DNA of 36,515 nucleotides. Source: a bacterium (GTDB lineage: Bacteria; Spirochaetota; Spirochaetia; Treponematales; Rectinemataceae). Below the pieces are notes generated by a model that was not told the origin of the DNA, did no database searches, and saw nothing but the letters and a program-made list of their open reading frames with translations. Every line of letters begins with the position of its first letter. Position 1 is the stretch's first letter. The DNA is taken from positions 1-36,515 of the forward strand of contig JAJXZP010000119.1 of NCBI GenBank assembly GCA_021779995.1. The letters are read 5' to 3'. Below are positions 7,516-14,283 of the stretch, piece by piece. The position numbers and the translations under genes were made by a program.

Positions 7516-8768
7516 CGCTCCCGCTTTTCCTTCATGTAGGCCGCGGAGAGCGCGAAAGCGGCCACGCAGGTCAGCACGGCGATCAGGGCGTAGCCCAGAA
7601 AGCCGGCGCGGATGCCCCAGGCTTGCGAGACCCACGACATGATGAAGGGAAAGGCGAAGAGTCCGAGCCCGCCTCCCGCCACGGCGAAGGAGACCGCGCG
7701 CTCCTGCTCGTCGGGCGAGCTGGCTCCCACGAGGGAGATGGCGACCGGATAGATGATGGAGCAGCCCAGGCCCGCCAGGAAGGTGAGGACCGGCCCCGTC
7801 CAGAACGGGACGGCGCCCGCGAAGCCCGCCACGTTGAACGAAATCATGGTCAGCGCCAACAGCACCGATGCGGCCGCGAGCAGCGAATCCTGCCTCGTGC
7901 CGCGATAGAGCGCGGGCGCGCCGAATCGGCCCGCGAGCAGGCCGATCCAGAAGAGCGACACCATGCCCGCCGCGATCGCCGGGTCGGCCGAGAAGACCTT
8001 GACGAAATATTCCGCTATCCACGTCGAGATGCCCTGTTCCGTGCCCACATAGACGAGCAGGCCGACGAAGCCGATCCAGTAGGTCGGCCGTCGGCCGAGG
8101 GGCGTCCGCGCCGCCCTCGATCCGGAGGGCGACGCGTCCTCCGGGACCGCCGGTCCGGCCGCCGAGCCGGCCGCCGAGCCGGCGACGGATTCGCGCCTGT
8201 CCAGGACCTCGAAGGGCAGGAAGACCATGATGGCCGCGATGGCGGCGAAGAGGAGGGCTATGGCGCGGTAGAGGAGGGTCCAGCTGAGCCCCGCGCCGAG
8301 GAGCAGCCCGAGCGTCACGGGGCCGACCACGGCCCCGATCGCGAAGGAACCGTGGATGAGGTTCATGGCGCGGCCGTCGCCCTTTTCGTCCATGCGCACC
8401 ACGGCCCAGTTGACGGTGGGCTCGATGAAGCCTTGTCCGAGGCCGATGAGGGCGTTGAGCGCCAAGTTGAGGAGGGGCGAGGGGCCGGAGGCGAAGAAGG
8501 CCAGGCCCAGCGCGCTCAAGGCGAGGCCGAGGACACTGGTCCACTTGGCCCCGAGGCGCTTCAAGAGCGCCCCTCCCGCGAGGCTCGCGAGGAAGTAGCC
8601 GGCCGCTCCGGAAGCGATGACCACGCCGGCCACGCCGTAGCTCCACGAGAAGTCCGACAGGATCCTCGGCAGCGAGGCGCCGACGATCGTCATGGAGGTT
8701 CCGAACAGGAGAAAGACGAGGAAGAGCGAGAAATAAAGTCCGCGGTAGCGAGCTGCGATGAGCGACAT
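7506..8768 (-). CDS. Major facilitator superfamily transporter
   Basis: 420 residues with about 12 hydrophobic segments in two halves. A motif-A-like GALLKRLGAKW lies in the loop after the second segment (about 66-76), and IHGSFAIGAVVGP (138-150) is typical of MFS helix 5. The central cytoplasmic loop (about 191-225) is expanded by an Ala/Gly/Ser/Pro-rich stretch with a short direct DNA repeat near 8160-8183. GGAG five bases before the ATG supports the start. The substrate cannot be read from sequence; the layout resembles sugar or drug porters. It is the last gene of a minus-strand trio, 17 bases after the PilZ gene. Confidence 0.85.
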   Translation of the reverse strand: MSLIAARYRGLYFSLFLVFLLFGTSMTIVGASLPRILSDFSWSYGVAGVVIASGAAGYFLASLAGGALLKRLGAKWTSVLGLALSALGLAFFASGPSPLLNLALNALIGLGQGFIEPTVNWAVVRMDEKGDGRAMNLIHGSFAIGAVVGPVTLGLLLGAGLSWTLLYRAIALLFAAIAAIMVFLPFEVLDRRESVAGSAAGSAAGPAVPEDASPSGSRAARTPLGRRPTYWIGFVGLLVYVGTEQGISTWIAEYFVKVFSADPAIAAGMVSLFWIGLLAGRFGAPALYRGTRQDSLLAAASVLLALTMISFNVAGFAGAVPFWTGPVLTFLAGLGCSIIYPVAISLVGASSPDEQERAVSFAVAGGGLGLFAFPFIMSWVSQAWGIRAGFLGYALIAVLTCVAAFALSAAYMKEKRERSA

Positions 8769-8785
8769 AGGTTCTCCGATGCCGC

Positions 8786-10042
8786 TCAGTCTAGCTTCAA
8801 AGGCATCCTGATGCCGAGCCCCTCGATCCCGGTGGCGTCGGCGTCGGTGAAGGCCCGGCCGTAGAGAGCCTCGAAGAGGAAACGGAAATCCTCGGGAGCC
8901 ATCTCTTCGTACTCGACGCCGTAGTAGACGAGCTCGGCGTCCCGGTAGGTGCGCTTGACCGTTCCTGCGGCCCGCGTTTCGCGGCCTCCCGTCCTGATGC
9001 TGACCTCGATGGCGGAGCCGGGCAGGAGCGAGGCCGCGAGTTCCTTGGATGCGTTGGCGAACAGAAGCCCCCCCGCGCTGATGTCGATCACCTCGGCGGG
9101 GAAGTCCGAGGCCTTTTTGGGGGCGTTGCGGAAGTAGCCGTTGATCTTGAGCGAGTACACGAGGATCTTGGAGAACTGATGGAAGGTTTCGAGGAGTCCC
9201 AGGTCGAAAGGCGGCTTGCCTATCTGCTTGTTGACTAGGTATACGTACCCGATCACGTACTCCTGAAAGACCATCGGCACCATGAGTTCCGAGAGAACGC
9301 CCGAGCTTTTCTTGTTTCGCTCGAAACGCGCGATTTCGTCATCCACGAGGTCGTCGCGCGTGCCCTGCTCCCGGAAAAAATCGCCGAGCAACTCGCGGGT
9401 CACGATCCGCGGACGCACGTAGGGGTCGACGAGGGGGAGCCCTCCGACGGCCGTGGGCAGGTAGTAGATCTTGCCCGTGCGCACGATCAGCCGTTCTTCG
9501 AGACTCTCGGGGACGCGCTCCTTGAACATGCGCACCGCCCGCTCGCCGGCGTACTCGCCCGCGCGGGTGTCGAAGTCCCGGACCAGGGCGCGGATATCGG
9601 CCGGATCGAAGGATGAGGAGGGCTCGGGTTCGACCACGGGATCGAATTCCCGCGTGACGGGGAAGGCGAGATCGTAGCGGTCGCCCTTGAACGAAAACGA
9701 GACGGACAGCTGCGCCGGCGGGGCGCGCCTCGAGTAGCGCCTTCCCAGGTTCTTGTAGACGGTGCCGGGCATTTCCAGGGCGAGGCTCGCCTCCTTCACG
9801 TCGAGGACCTTGGAGCGGAAGGCCATGGGCTGCTCGCGATATACGAATCGGAGCTCGTAGCTCTCCCCGCGCCTCAGGAGCCGGAGCGGCATGTTGTGCG
9901 TGAGCGCGATGCCCTCGTCGCCGACGGAGGTGAAGAGGACGGGCCATTCCCCCGCGCCCGCGATGAGAAGGAGGGATATCTTCTCCTCCATCACGGCATT
10001 CAGGATGAATTCCTTTTCGATCCGCTTGAGGGTGGTGGCCAT
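8786..10042 (-). CDS. PilZ-domain cyclic-di-GMP receptor-like protein with large internal insertion
   Basis: 418 residues. The N-terminal 100 residues look like the YcgR-type domain that precedes PilZ. An RRYSRR block (101-106) offers the RxxxR half of the cyclic-di-GMP signature, and beta-like sequence follows to about 128. The second half, DISAGG (Asp320, Ser322, Gly324), appears about 215 residues later rather than the usual 20-30, followed by a normal PilZ C-terminal part (to about 395). The intervening 130-310 region looks GAF-like (VFQEYVIGYVYLVNK). This resembles the spirochaetal DUF1577/PilZ family as I recall it. Role: likely c-di-GMP-dependent control of motility or surface functions, unproven. 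Its start lies three bases after the lipoprotein gene's stop. Confidence 0.78.
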   Translation of the reverse strand: MATTLKRIEKEFILNAVMEEKISLLLIAGAGEWPVLFTSVGDEGIALTHNMPLRLLRRGESYELRFVYREQPMAFRSKVLDVKEASLALEMPGTVYKNLGRRYSRRAPPAQLSVSFSFKGDRYDLAFPVTREFDPVVEPEPSSSFDPADIRALVRDFDTRAGEYAGERAVRMFKERVPESLEERLIVRTGKIYYLPTAVGGLPLVDPYVRPRIVTRELLGDFFREQGTRDDLVDDEIARFERNKKSSGVLSELMVPMVFQEYVIGYVYLVNKQIGKPPFDLGLLETFHQFSKILVYSLKINGYFRNAPKKASDFPAEVIDISAGGLLFANASKELAASLLPGSAIEVSIRTGGRETRAAGTVKRTYRDAELVYYGVEYEEMAPEDFRFLFEALYGRAFTDADATGIEGLGIRMPLKLD

Positions 10043-10045
10043 TCC

Positions 10046-10786
10046 CTACTCCTGCGTCGACTGCCGCGCCGCGGAGGCCGGGGCCGAACGCGGGTCGAGC
10101 TCGAAGGCCTCGACATACCAGCGGCCGCCGGAGAGCCCCAGGCTGAGCCGCCCCCGCTCCCGCGCGCTTCCGTTCCCCTCGGGAATGCCGATCGCGAGCG
10201 AGGCGCTGTCGCCCACGACCTTTATGGAGCCCAGGCGGTACCCGGATGCGCCTTCAGGGCCGGATGCACCCGATGATGTGGACGCTTCCGGGGGGGCCAG
10301 GAGCAGGGCGAGGGCCGGCCTCGAAGCCGGGTCGAGGATGGCCGTATCGAGTTTCCCCGTCGACAGGCCCGCGACGAAGGCGCGCGCGACGTCCAGGACC
10401 TCCTTGGCCGGACCCCGGGCGTTTCTGAGGTCCTGCATCGGCCCGATGTCGAAATCCGAGGGAGTGATGGGACGATCGGCGCCGAGGCCGTAGGCTCGGA
10501 GGGAGGCAGAGAGGACCGCGGCCGGCCGCGGCCCGGGCGGCAGCGCTCCCGGCGCCGAGCCGCTCTGCGGGGCCGCGGGCTGCGCCGCGGACGCCCCGAG
10601 AGCGGAAGAGGCTTGCGGCTGAGCCGCAGGGGCGGCGGCAGGATTGACCGGTCCCGCGGGAGCGGCCGCCGCAGGGGCGGCATTCTCCGACCGCTTGCGG
10701 GCGCAGGAATCGAAGGAGAGGGCGAGAACGAAGGTCAGCGCGAAAACTCCCATCGCTCTCGCGGCCGCCTTATATTTTTTGACCAT
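10046..10786 (-). CDS. Putative lipoprotein with Ala/Pro-rich linker
   Basis: About 246 residues from ATG 10786. The N-terminus has Lys/Arg residues, a hydrophobic run and FDSC at about residues 24-27, a relaxed spirochaete-like lipobox, so it may be lipidated and anchored in the inner or outer membrane. An Ala/Pro/Gln/Ser-rich linker (about 35-90) leads to a globular domain (about 90-235) with no family I recognise; its end (SLAIGIPEGN ... LSLGLSGGRWYVEAFEL) looks like a beta-strand-rich NTF2- or lumazine-like fold, inferred only. An in-frame ATG at 10807 would place seven extra residues before the signal sequence. It is the first gene of the lipoprotein-PilZ-MFS operon. Confidence 0.65.
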   Translation of the reverse strand: MVKKYKAAARAMGVFALTFVLALSFDSCARKRSENAAPAAAAPAGPVNPAAAPAAQPQASSALGASAAQPAAPQSGSAPGALPPGPRPAAVLSASLRAYGLGADRPITPSDFDIGPMQDLRNARGPAKEVLDVARAFVAGLSTGKLDTAILDPASRPALALLLAPPEASTSSGASGPEGASGYRLGSIKVVGDSASLAIGIPEGNGSARERGRLSLGLSGGRWYVEAFELDPRSAPASAARQSTQE

Positions 10787-10795
10787 GTCATGTAA

Positions 10796-10824
10796 TATGT
10801 AGCACATACATCCCGCTAGGTCAA
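10796..10824 (-). promoter_or_regulatory. Candidate promoter of the lipoprotein-PilZ-MFS operon
   Basis: On the minus strand TTGACC (10824-10819, 5 of 6) is followed after 17 bases by TACATA (10801-10796, weak). Transcription would begin around 10789, leaving almost no leader before ATG 10786, which has no Shine-Dalgarno. If real, the lipoprotein mRNA is nearly leaderless and the upstream ATG (10807) is not used. Confidence 0.35.
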
Positions 10825-10831
10825 ATTGACC
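10819..10831. promoter_or_regulatory. Palindromic candidate operator between divergent genes
   Basis: GGTCAA-A-TTGACC is a perfect 6-bp inverted repeat around one base. It overlaps the putative -35 of the minus-strand operon and ends next to the GGAGG of the HD gene, so a bound regulator could affect both directions. Confidence 0.4.
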
Positions 10832-10844
10832 GGAGGCGATTCAC

Positions 10845-12131
10845 ATGTCCGGCACTCCCCTCGAACATCTCACCTCGGCGTTCACCGAGCCTGTCCGCGA
10901 TCCTCTGTGGGGGAATATCCTGCTTACACCGGAGCTCGAGGCTCTCGCCTCCTCGCCACCCTTCGCCAAGCTCGCCAGAATCCGGCAGCTGGGTCCGGCC
11001 CACCTCGTGTACCCGGGCGCGACCCATACCAGGAGGGCCCATTCCATCGGCGTCTTCCACATGGCCAGGCGCCTGGCCTGGGCTCTCGCGGCGCGCGGCA
11101 GCCTTTCCTTCGTGTCCAGGGAAGGGCTCTGCTCCTATCTCGCCGCGGCTCTCTGCCACGACCTCGGGCACTATCCCTTCGCCCACTCGCTCAAGGACCT
11201 TCCGCTCGCCGAACACGAGACGCTGACGGCGAAAATGGTCCTCGAAGAGCCGCTGCGCACCCTCGTGGGAGCCACCGGGGCCGATCCCCAGGCCGTCGCC
11301 GCCATCGTGGACCTGGGCATCCCCGACCGCGGCGACCGGGAAATTCGCTTTTTCCGCGGCCTCCTGTCGGGGGTCCTCGACCCCGACAAGCTGGACTACC
11401 TCAACCGCGACGCCGTCTTTTGCGGGGTGCCCTACGGCATCCAGGACACGGAGTTCGTCTTCCAGCGCATCGACGTGGGCCCGGGCGATCGCCTCGCCAT
11501 CGAGGAGCGCGGGCTCATGAGCGTCGAGTCGCTGCTTTTCTCCAAGTACCTCATGTATCGATCGGTGTACTGGCACCGGGCCGTGCGCTCGGCCACCGCC
11601 ATGATCAAGAAGGCGGTCCTCCTCGCCCTCGGCGAGGCGGTGCTCGCGCCCGAAGATCTCTACGGCCTCGACGATGACGGCTTCTACGCCCGGCTGCGCG
11701 GCATCTCCTTCGCGCCCTTCGCCCTCGCCGAGGCGGTGTTCGAGGGCCGGCTCCATCCCGTGCTGCTCGACATCCCCTTCGACGAGACCGACGAGCGGCA
11801 TCGCGCCTTGCTCGAGCATGGCGCGCGCCTCCGCCTGGAGACCGAGCTGGCGGAGCGGGCCGCGCGCGAAGGCGCGCGCTTGAGGCCGCTCGATGTGATC
11901 ATCGACCTTCCCGAGCCGGTCTCCTTCGAGACCGACCTCCAGGTCCTCGACGAGGAACCGGTGAAGGCCTCGAACAAGGCCCGGGCCTCCTGCTCGAGCT
12001 TCTCCTGCAGCCCCACCGTCTTCAGCCCCGAAGTGGTGGCGGGCTTCGCGCGCTCGCTCAGACGCATCCGCGTCTTCGCGGCGGAGCTCTCGGAGCCGGC
12101 CCGGAAAGCGGCCGCCGAGCTGCTCGCCTAA
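10845..12131 (+). CDS. HD-domain phosphohydrolase (dNTPase/SAMHD1-like)
   Basis: 428 residues. The metal-binding set of the dGTPase/SAMHD1-like branch is intact: His66 (RRAHSIGV), His105-Asp106 (CHDLGHYPFAHS) and Asp184 (DPDKLDYLNRD). Proteins with this motif set hydrolyse dNTPs to nucleosides and triphosphate; the precise substrate here is unknown. It is not an HD-GYP protein, because no GYP motif follows, so direct cyclic-di-GMP breakdown is not indicated despite the PilZ neighbour. GGAGG (10832-10836) lies eight bases before the ATG. A run of Ser/Cys near residues 383-392 (ASCSSFSCS) is unusual. It stands divergent from the lipoprotein operon. Confidence 0.85.
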   Translation: MSGTPLEHLTSAFTEPVRDPLWGNILLTPELEALASSPPFAKLARIRQLGPAHLVYPGATHTRRAHSIGVFHMARRLAWALAARGSLSFVSREGLCSYLAAALCHDLGHYPFAHSLKDLPLAEHETLTAKMVLEEPLRTLVGATGADPQAVAAIVDLGIPDRGDREIRFFRGLLSGVLDPDKLDYLNRDAVFCGVPYGIQDTEFVFQRIDVGPGDRLAIEERGLMSVESLLFSKYLMYRSVYWHRAVRSATAMIKKAVLLALGEAVLAPEDLYGLDDDGFYARLRGISFAPFALAEAVFEGRLHPVLLDIPFDETDERHRALLEHGARLRLETELAERAAREGARLRPLDVIIDLPEPVSFETDLQVLDEEPVKASNKARASCSSFSCSPTVFSPEVVAGFARSLRRIRVFAAELSEPARKAAAELLA

Positions 12132-12212
12132 AGGCGTCCTCCCGAGTTCCGGCCTCTGGCTCGCGCCTCCGTCCGCCGAGAAAGGGGAACTGCGAGTCCG
12201 CTCCGGTTTTCG

Positions 12213-12240
12213 TTGCGCTTCGTCGCGAAATGGATACAAT
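12213..12240 (+). promoter_or_regulatory. Candidate sigma-70 promoter of the ComFB gene
   Basis: TTGCGC (12213-12218, 4 of 6) and TACAAT (12235-12240, 5 of 6) are 16 bases apart. The predicted leader before ATG 12380 is about 130 bases, long enough to hold regulatory structure, though I recognise no known riboswitch in it. Confidence 0.45.
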
Positions 12241-12379
12241 TGTCGAAGACGGCTCGTTCGCGATGGGACAGGTCTCGAACGAGTCGACCGAGGAAGTCGA
12301 CGGCGATGCGCAGCGCGGAGAGGTGAGCGAAAAAACGGAGTCTCGACGGCAGATCACCCCTGGGCCGCGAGGAGGGCAG

Positions 12380-13102
12380 ATGGATATTCGAAATGTGATG
12401 GAGGACCTGGTTAAGACTGTCGTCGACGAACTTTTCGACGCCGAGGCGAAGGAAAAGCGGCTTGGCTACTGCACCTGCGACCAGTGCAAGCACGATGTCG
12501 CCTGCTATGTCCTCAACCGGGTCAAGCCCGAGTACATAGTTTCGAGCCGCGGCCTCGCATACAGCGAACGCGAAGGGCTGGACAAGGTGCAGCGCCAGGC
12601 CGATGTCATATCGCTCGTCCGGGAGGGCTGGGGCAAGGTCAGTCACGCGCCTCGGCAGACGACGGCGCATTACGGCGCCGAGCCCGAGACCGCGCCCGTC
12701 CACGACGAAGGCCCCGCCTACAACTTCCCCACGATAATGGGGAGGGTGTTCGACGGCCGCAATTTCGCTCCCCTGGGAGAGGGCAGGGTTCGGCTGCTCG
12801 AGGGAGGCGCCGAAGTGCAGATGGTCGACCCGAACTGGCAAAATCCCTTCGTCCTGGCGGGAGCCACGGCCGGCACCTATATTTTCTGGCCGCGCACGGT
12901 TTCGGGCCAGGAGGGAGGGGGCGGGCGGCGCTGGAATTTCGAAATTCGTGTCGAGGTGCCCGGATTCGACGCCCTGTCCCACTTCGCCGTCATCGACCTA
13001 TCGCCCGAACGCGAGGCCCGCGCCGATTTTTCGCTGCAACGCGTCCACAAGGTGCCCGACCTCTATCTGTTCCCCGAGGGCCAGGCGGACGAGGACATTT
13101 GA
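12380..13102 (+). CDS. ComFB-domain protein with C-terminal beta-rich domain
   Basis: 240 residues from ATG 12380, preceded four bases upstream by AGGAGG; an earlier in-frame ATG (12230) overlaps the promoter and would add a disordered tail. Residues 1-75 match the late-competence ComFB family: NVMEDLVKTVVDELFD followed by the cysteine cluster YCTCDQCKHDVACYVLNRVKP (Cys31, 33, 36, 42), which binds zinc in B. subtilis ComFB. Cyanobacterial ComFB proteins have been reported to bind cyclic di-nucleotides. Residues about 115-225 form an added domain (MGRVFDGRNFAPLGEGRVRL and later strands) resembling carboxypeptidase-regulatory or CNA-B beta sandwiches. Such fusions are not part of the usual ComFB of about 100 residues. 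Role unknown; a nucleotide-signalling adaptor is plausible. Confidence 0.8.
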   Translation: MDIRNVMEDLVKTVVDELFDAEAKEKRLGYCTCDQCKHDVACYVLNRVKPEYIVSSRGLAYSEREGLDKVQRQADVISLVREGWGKVSHAPRQTTAHYGAEPETAPVHDEGPAYNFPTIMGRVFDGRNFAPLGEGRVRLLEGGAEVQMVDPNWQNPFVLAGATAGTYIFWPRTVSGQEGGGGRRWNFEIRVEVPGFDALSHFAVIDLSPEREARADFSLQRVHKVPDLYLFPEGQADEDI

Positions 13103-13109
13103 CGCAGCC

Positions 13110-13127
13110 CTAGGGATCGAGCCCTAG
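13110..13127. terminator. Hairpin between convergent genes
   Basis: CTAGGG (13110-13115) and CCCTAG (13122-13127) form a 6-bp stem with a 6-base loop, 8 bases after the ComFB stop and overlapping the stop of the opposite small gene. No T-run follows in either direction, so it is a weak candidate. Confidence 0.25.
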
Positions 13128-13366
13128 CGGCAGTAGCCGATGAGTTCGGCGGCCGGCACGAGCTCGAGGTAATGGTAGACGGAATACAGCCCTCGCTCCT
13201 CGCTGTGCCGTATCCTCACCACGCGATAGGCGATCATCCGGGGCGTCGGGAGCGGCAGGTCCAGCCGCTCTCCATTGAGATCGACGAGGTCGTCGATCCT
13301 GAGCCGGCTCCCGACTTCCTGGCTATCTCCATCCGGATAAACGACATAATTCTCGAAAATGGTCAT
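13124..13366 (-). CDS. Small conserved-looking protein of unknown function
   Basis: 80 residues, mixed charge, no membrane segment and no signal peptide. The sequence alternates strands and polar turns (MTIFENYVVYPDGDSQEVG, RMIAYRVVRIRHSEERGLYSVYHYLELV), suggesting a small beta-rich fold. The ATG at 13366 has GAGGG close upstream and a TACACT -10-like box just before it. Its residue use is unlike the Arg/Ala-rich frameshadows nearby, which supports it being real. I do not recognise the family. It converges on the ComFB gene. Confidence 0.6.
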   Translation of the reverse strand: MTIFENYVVYPDGDSQEVGSRLRIDDLVDLNGERLDLPLPTPRMIAYRVVRIRHSEERGLYSVYHYLELVPAAELIGYCR

Positions 13367-13751
13367 GGCCCTCGGAGTGTAGCCCGACTCGGCCCCGATT
13401 GGCGAGCGGCTTCTGCCTGCGGCTTGCGTCGACAGAACATCGCACTATCACGCAGTCAAGAAGCCGATTTCAAAATTCGTCGGCATTTTTTGAAAGAGCC
13501 TCGCTGCTTCGTCGTCGAAGGCCCGTCCAGACCGGACTCGTTTCGCCGCACTTTTCGGTAGATTCGCGGCGGCCGGTGGGCGAGGTTCGCGCAAATCGCG
13601 GCCGTTTTTTACAAAAACCCTTCAAACCTGCTCAGCAACAAGGAATTGCGAGGTTTAGCTCCCGGCCGCTTCGGAATAAAACACCTATACATTTGTGGAG
13701 CGCAATGCCGCGGAATTAGTATTTCTGTCGAGTCTTTTTATTTCTCCTTCG
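13367..13751. other. Long intergenic region before mraZ
   Basis: About 385 bases without a convincing gene. The right half is noticeably richer in A and T than its surroundings. It holds a terminator-like structure ending in TTTTTT (13570-13610) and a TATACA (13686-13691) without a matching -35. I looked for RNase P RNA, SRP RNA and tmRNA signatures and saw none. Confidence 0.6.
13570..13610 (+). terminator. Terminator-like structure not linked to a known gene
   Basis: CGGCCG (13570-13575) can pair with CGGCCG (13599-13604), enclosing a smaller GCGA/TCGC hairpin, and TTTTTT follows (13605-13610). The nearest plus-strand gene ends 468 bases upstream, so if functional it may end a small RNA. 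Confidence 0.25.
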
Positions 13752-13779
13752 TTGACAGTATCTGTCTAGGCGATAAGAT
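13752..13779 (+). promoter_or_regulatory. Sigma-70 promoter of the division cluster (PmraZ)
   Basis: TTGACA (13752-13757, perfect) and TAAGAT (13774-13779, 4 of 6) are 16 bases apart in a locally A/T-rich stretch. Transcription would begin near 13786, just before the MraZ boxes. Confidence 0.65.
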
Positions 13780-13789
13780 AAAGTCAGCA

Positions 13790-13825
13790 GTGGGAAAAAG
13801 TGGTAAAACGTAGGAACCAGTGGCA
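13790..13825 (+). promoter_or_regulatory. Four phased MraZ-type binding repeats
   Basis: GTGGGA (13790), GTGGTA (13800), GTAGGA (13810) and GTGGCA (13820) recur with an exact 10-base period, each preceded or followed by an A-rich four-base spacer. MraZ proteins of other bacteria bind such direct repeats (TGGGN type in E. coli) and control their own cluster. Here box 3 contains the AGGA used as ribosome binding site and box 4 ends on the first base of the mraZ ATG (13825). Confidence 0.7.
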
Positions 13826-14268
13826 TGAATTTATTGACCGGCGAGTTCAGGAACACCCTGGACGAAAAAGGACGACTCTCCCTCCCCGCGAAACTCCGCG
13901 GCGAACTCGCCGGGAATAGCTTCGTCCTCACGCAGGGGGTGGATCAGTGTCTGTGGCTCTTTCCGCCGGAACAGTGGGATAGTCTTTCGCGCAAGCTTAT
14001 GGAGCAGACCAGCCTTTTCGCCGCGCGCGCCCGCCTCGTGCAGCGCCGCATCCTGGCTCCGGCTCAGGAGGTGGAGGTGGACAAGCTGGGCCGCATAGCG
14101 ATTCCCCAGAGTCTGCGCGAGTTCGCGAATCTCACCAAGGAATGCGCCATTCTGGGTATTTCGAAATACATCGAGATCTGGGATGGCGAGGCGTACAGGA
14201 AATACCTCGAGGATAACGAGTCTGAGTTCCTCGCCGCGGCCGAAGAACTGGGAGGCCTGACGCTCTAG
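13825..14268 (+). CDS. mraZ: MraZ, transcriptional regulator of the division cluster
   Basis: 147 residues with the two AbrB-like SpoVT halves: LDEKGRLSLPAKLR (about 12-25) and VDKLGRIAIPQSLREFA (about 88-104). These carry the paired K-G/L-G-R-x-x-x-P motifs that bind DNA in the ring-shaped MraZ oligomer. The usual role is binding direct repeats upstream of its own gene; matching repeats lie at 13790-13825. AGGA (13812-13815) sits nine bases before the ATG and overlaps those repeats, so autoregulation could act on transcription and, through the same bases in mRNA, be constrained by translation. First gene of the division run; the next gene follows after 15 bases. Confidence 0.95.
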   Translation: MNLLTGEFRNTLDEKGRLSLPAKLRGELAGNSFVLTQGVDQCLWLFPPEQWDSLSRKLMEQTSLFAARARLVQRRILAPAQEVEVDKLGRIAIPQSLREFANLTKECAILGISKYIEIWDGEAYRKYLEDNESEFLAAAEELGGLTL

Positions 14269-14283
14269 GGCGTCGGGAAGGCC

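Noticed and set aside
10845-12131. HD gene as a c-di-GMP phosphodiesterase
   Set aside because: The metal-binding motifs are of the dGTPase/SAMHD1 type and no GYP motif is present, so the PilZ neighbour alone does not support this role.
12230-12379. Upstream extension of the ComFB protein from ATG 12230
   Set aside because: It overlaps the -10 box TACAAT, has no Shine-Dalgarno and encodes a disordered tail, whereas ATG 12380 has a perfect AGGAGG and matches the family start.
13367-13824. Intergenic region before mraZ as RNase P RNA, SRP RNA or tmRNA
   Set aside because: None of the conserved core sequences of these RNAs could be found on either strand.
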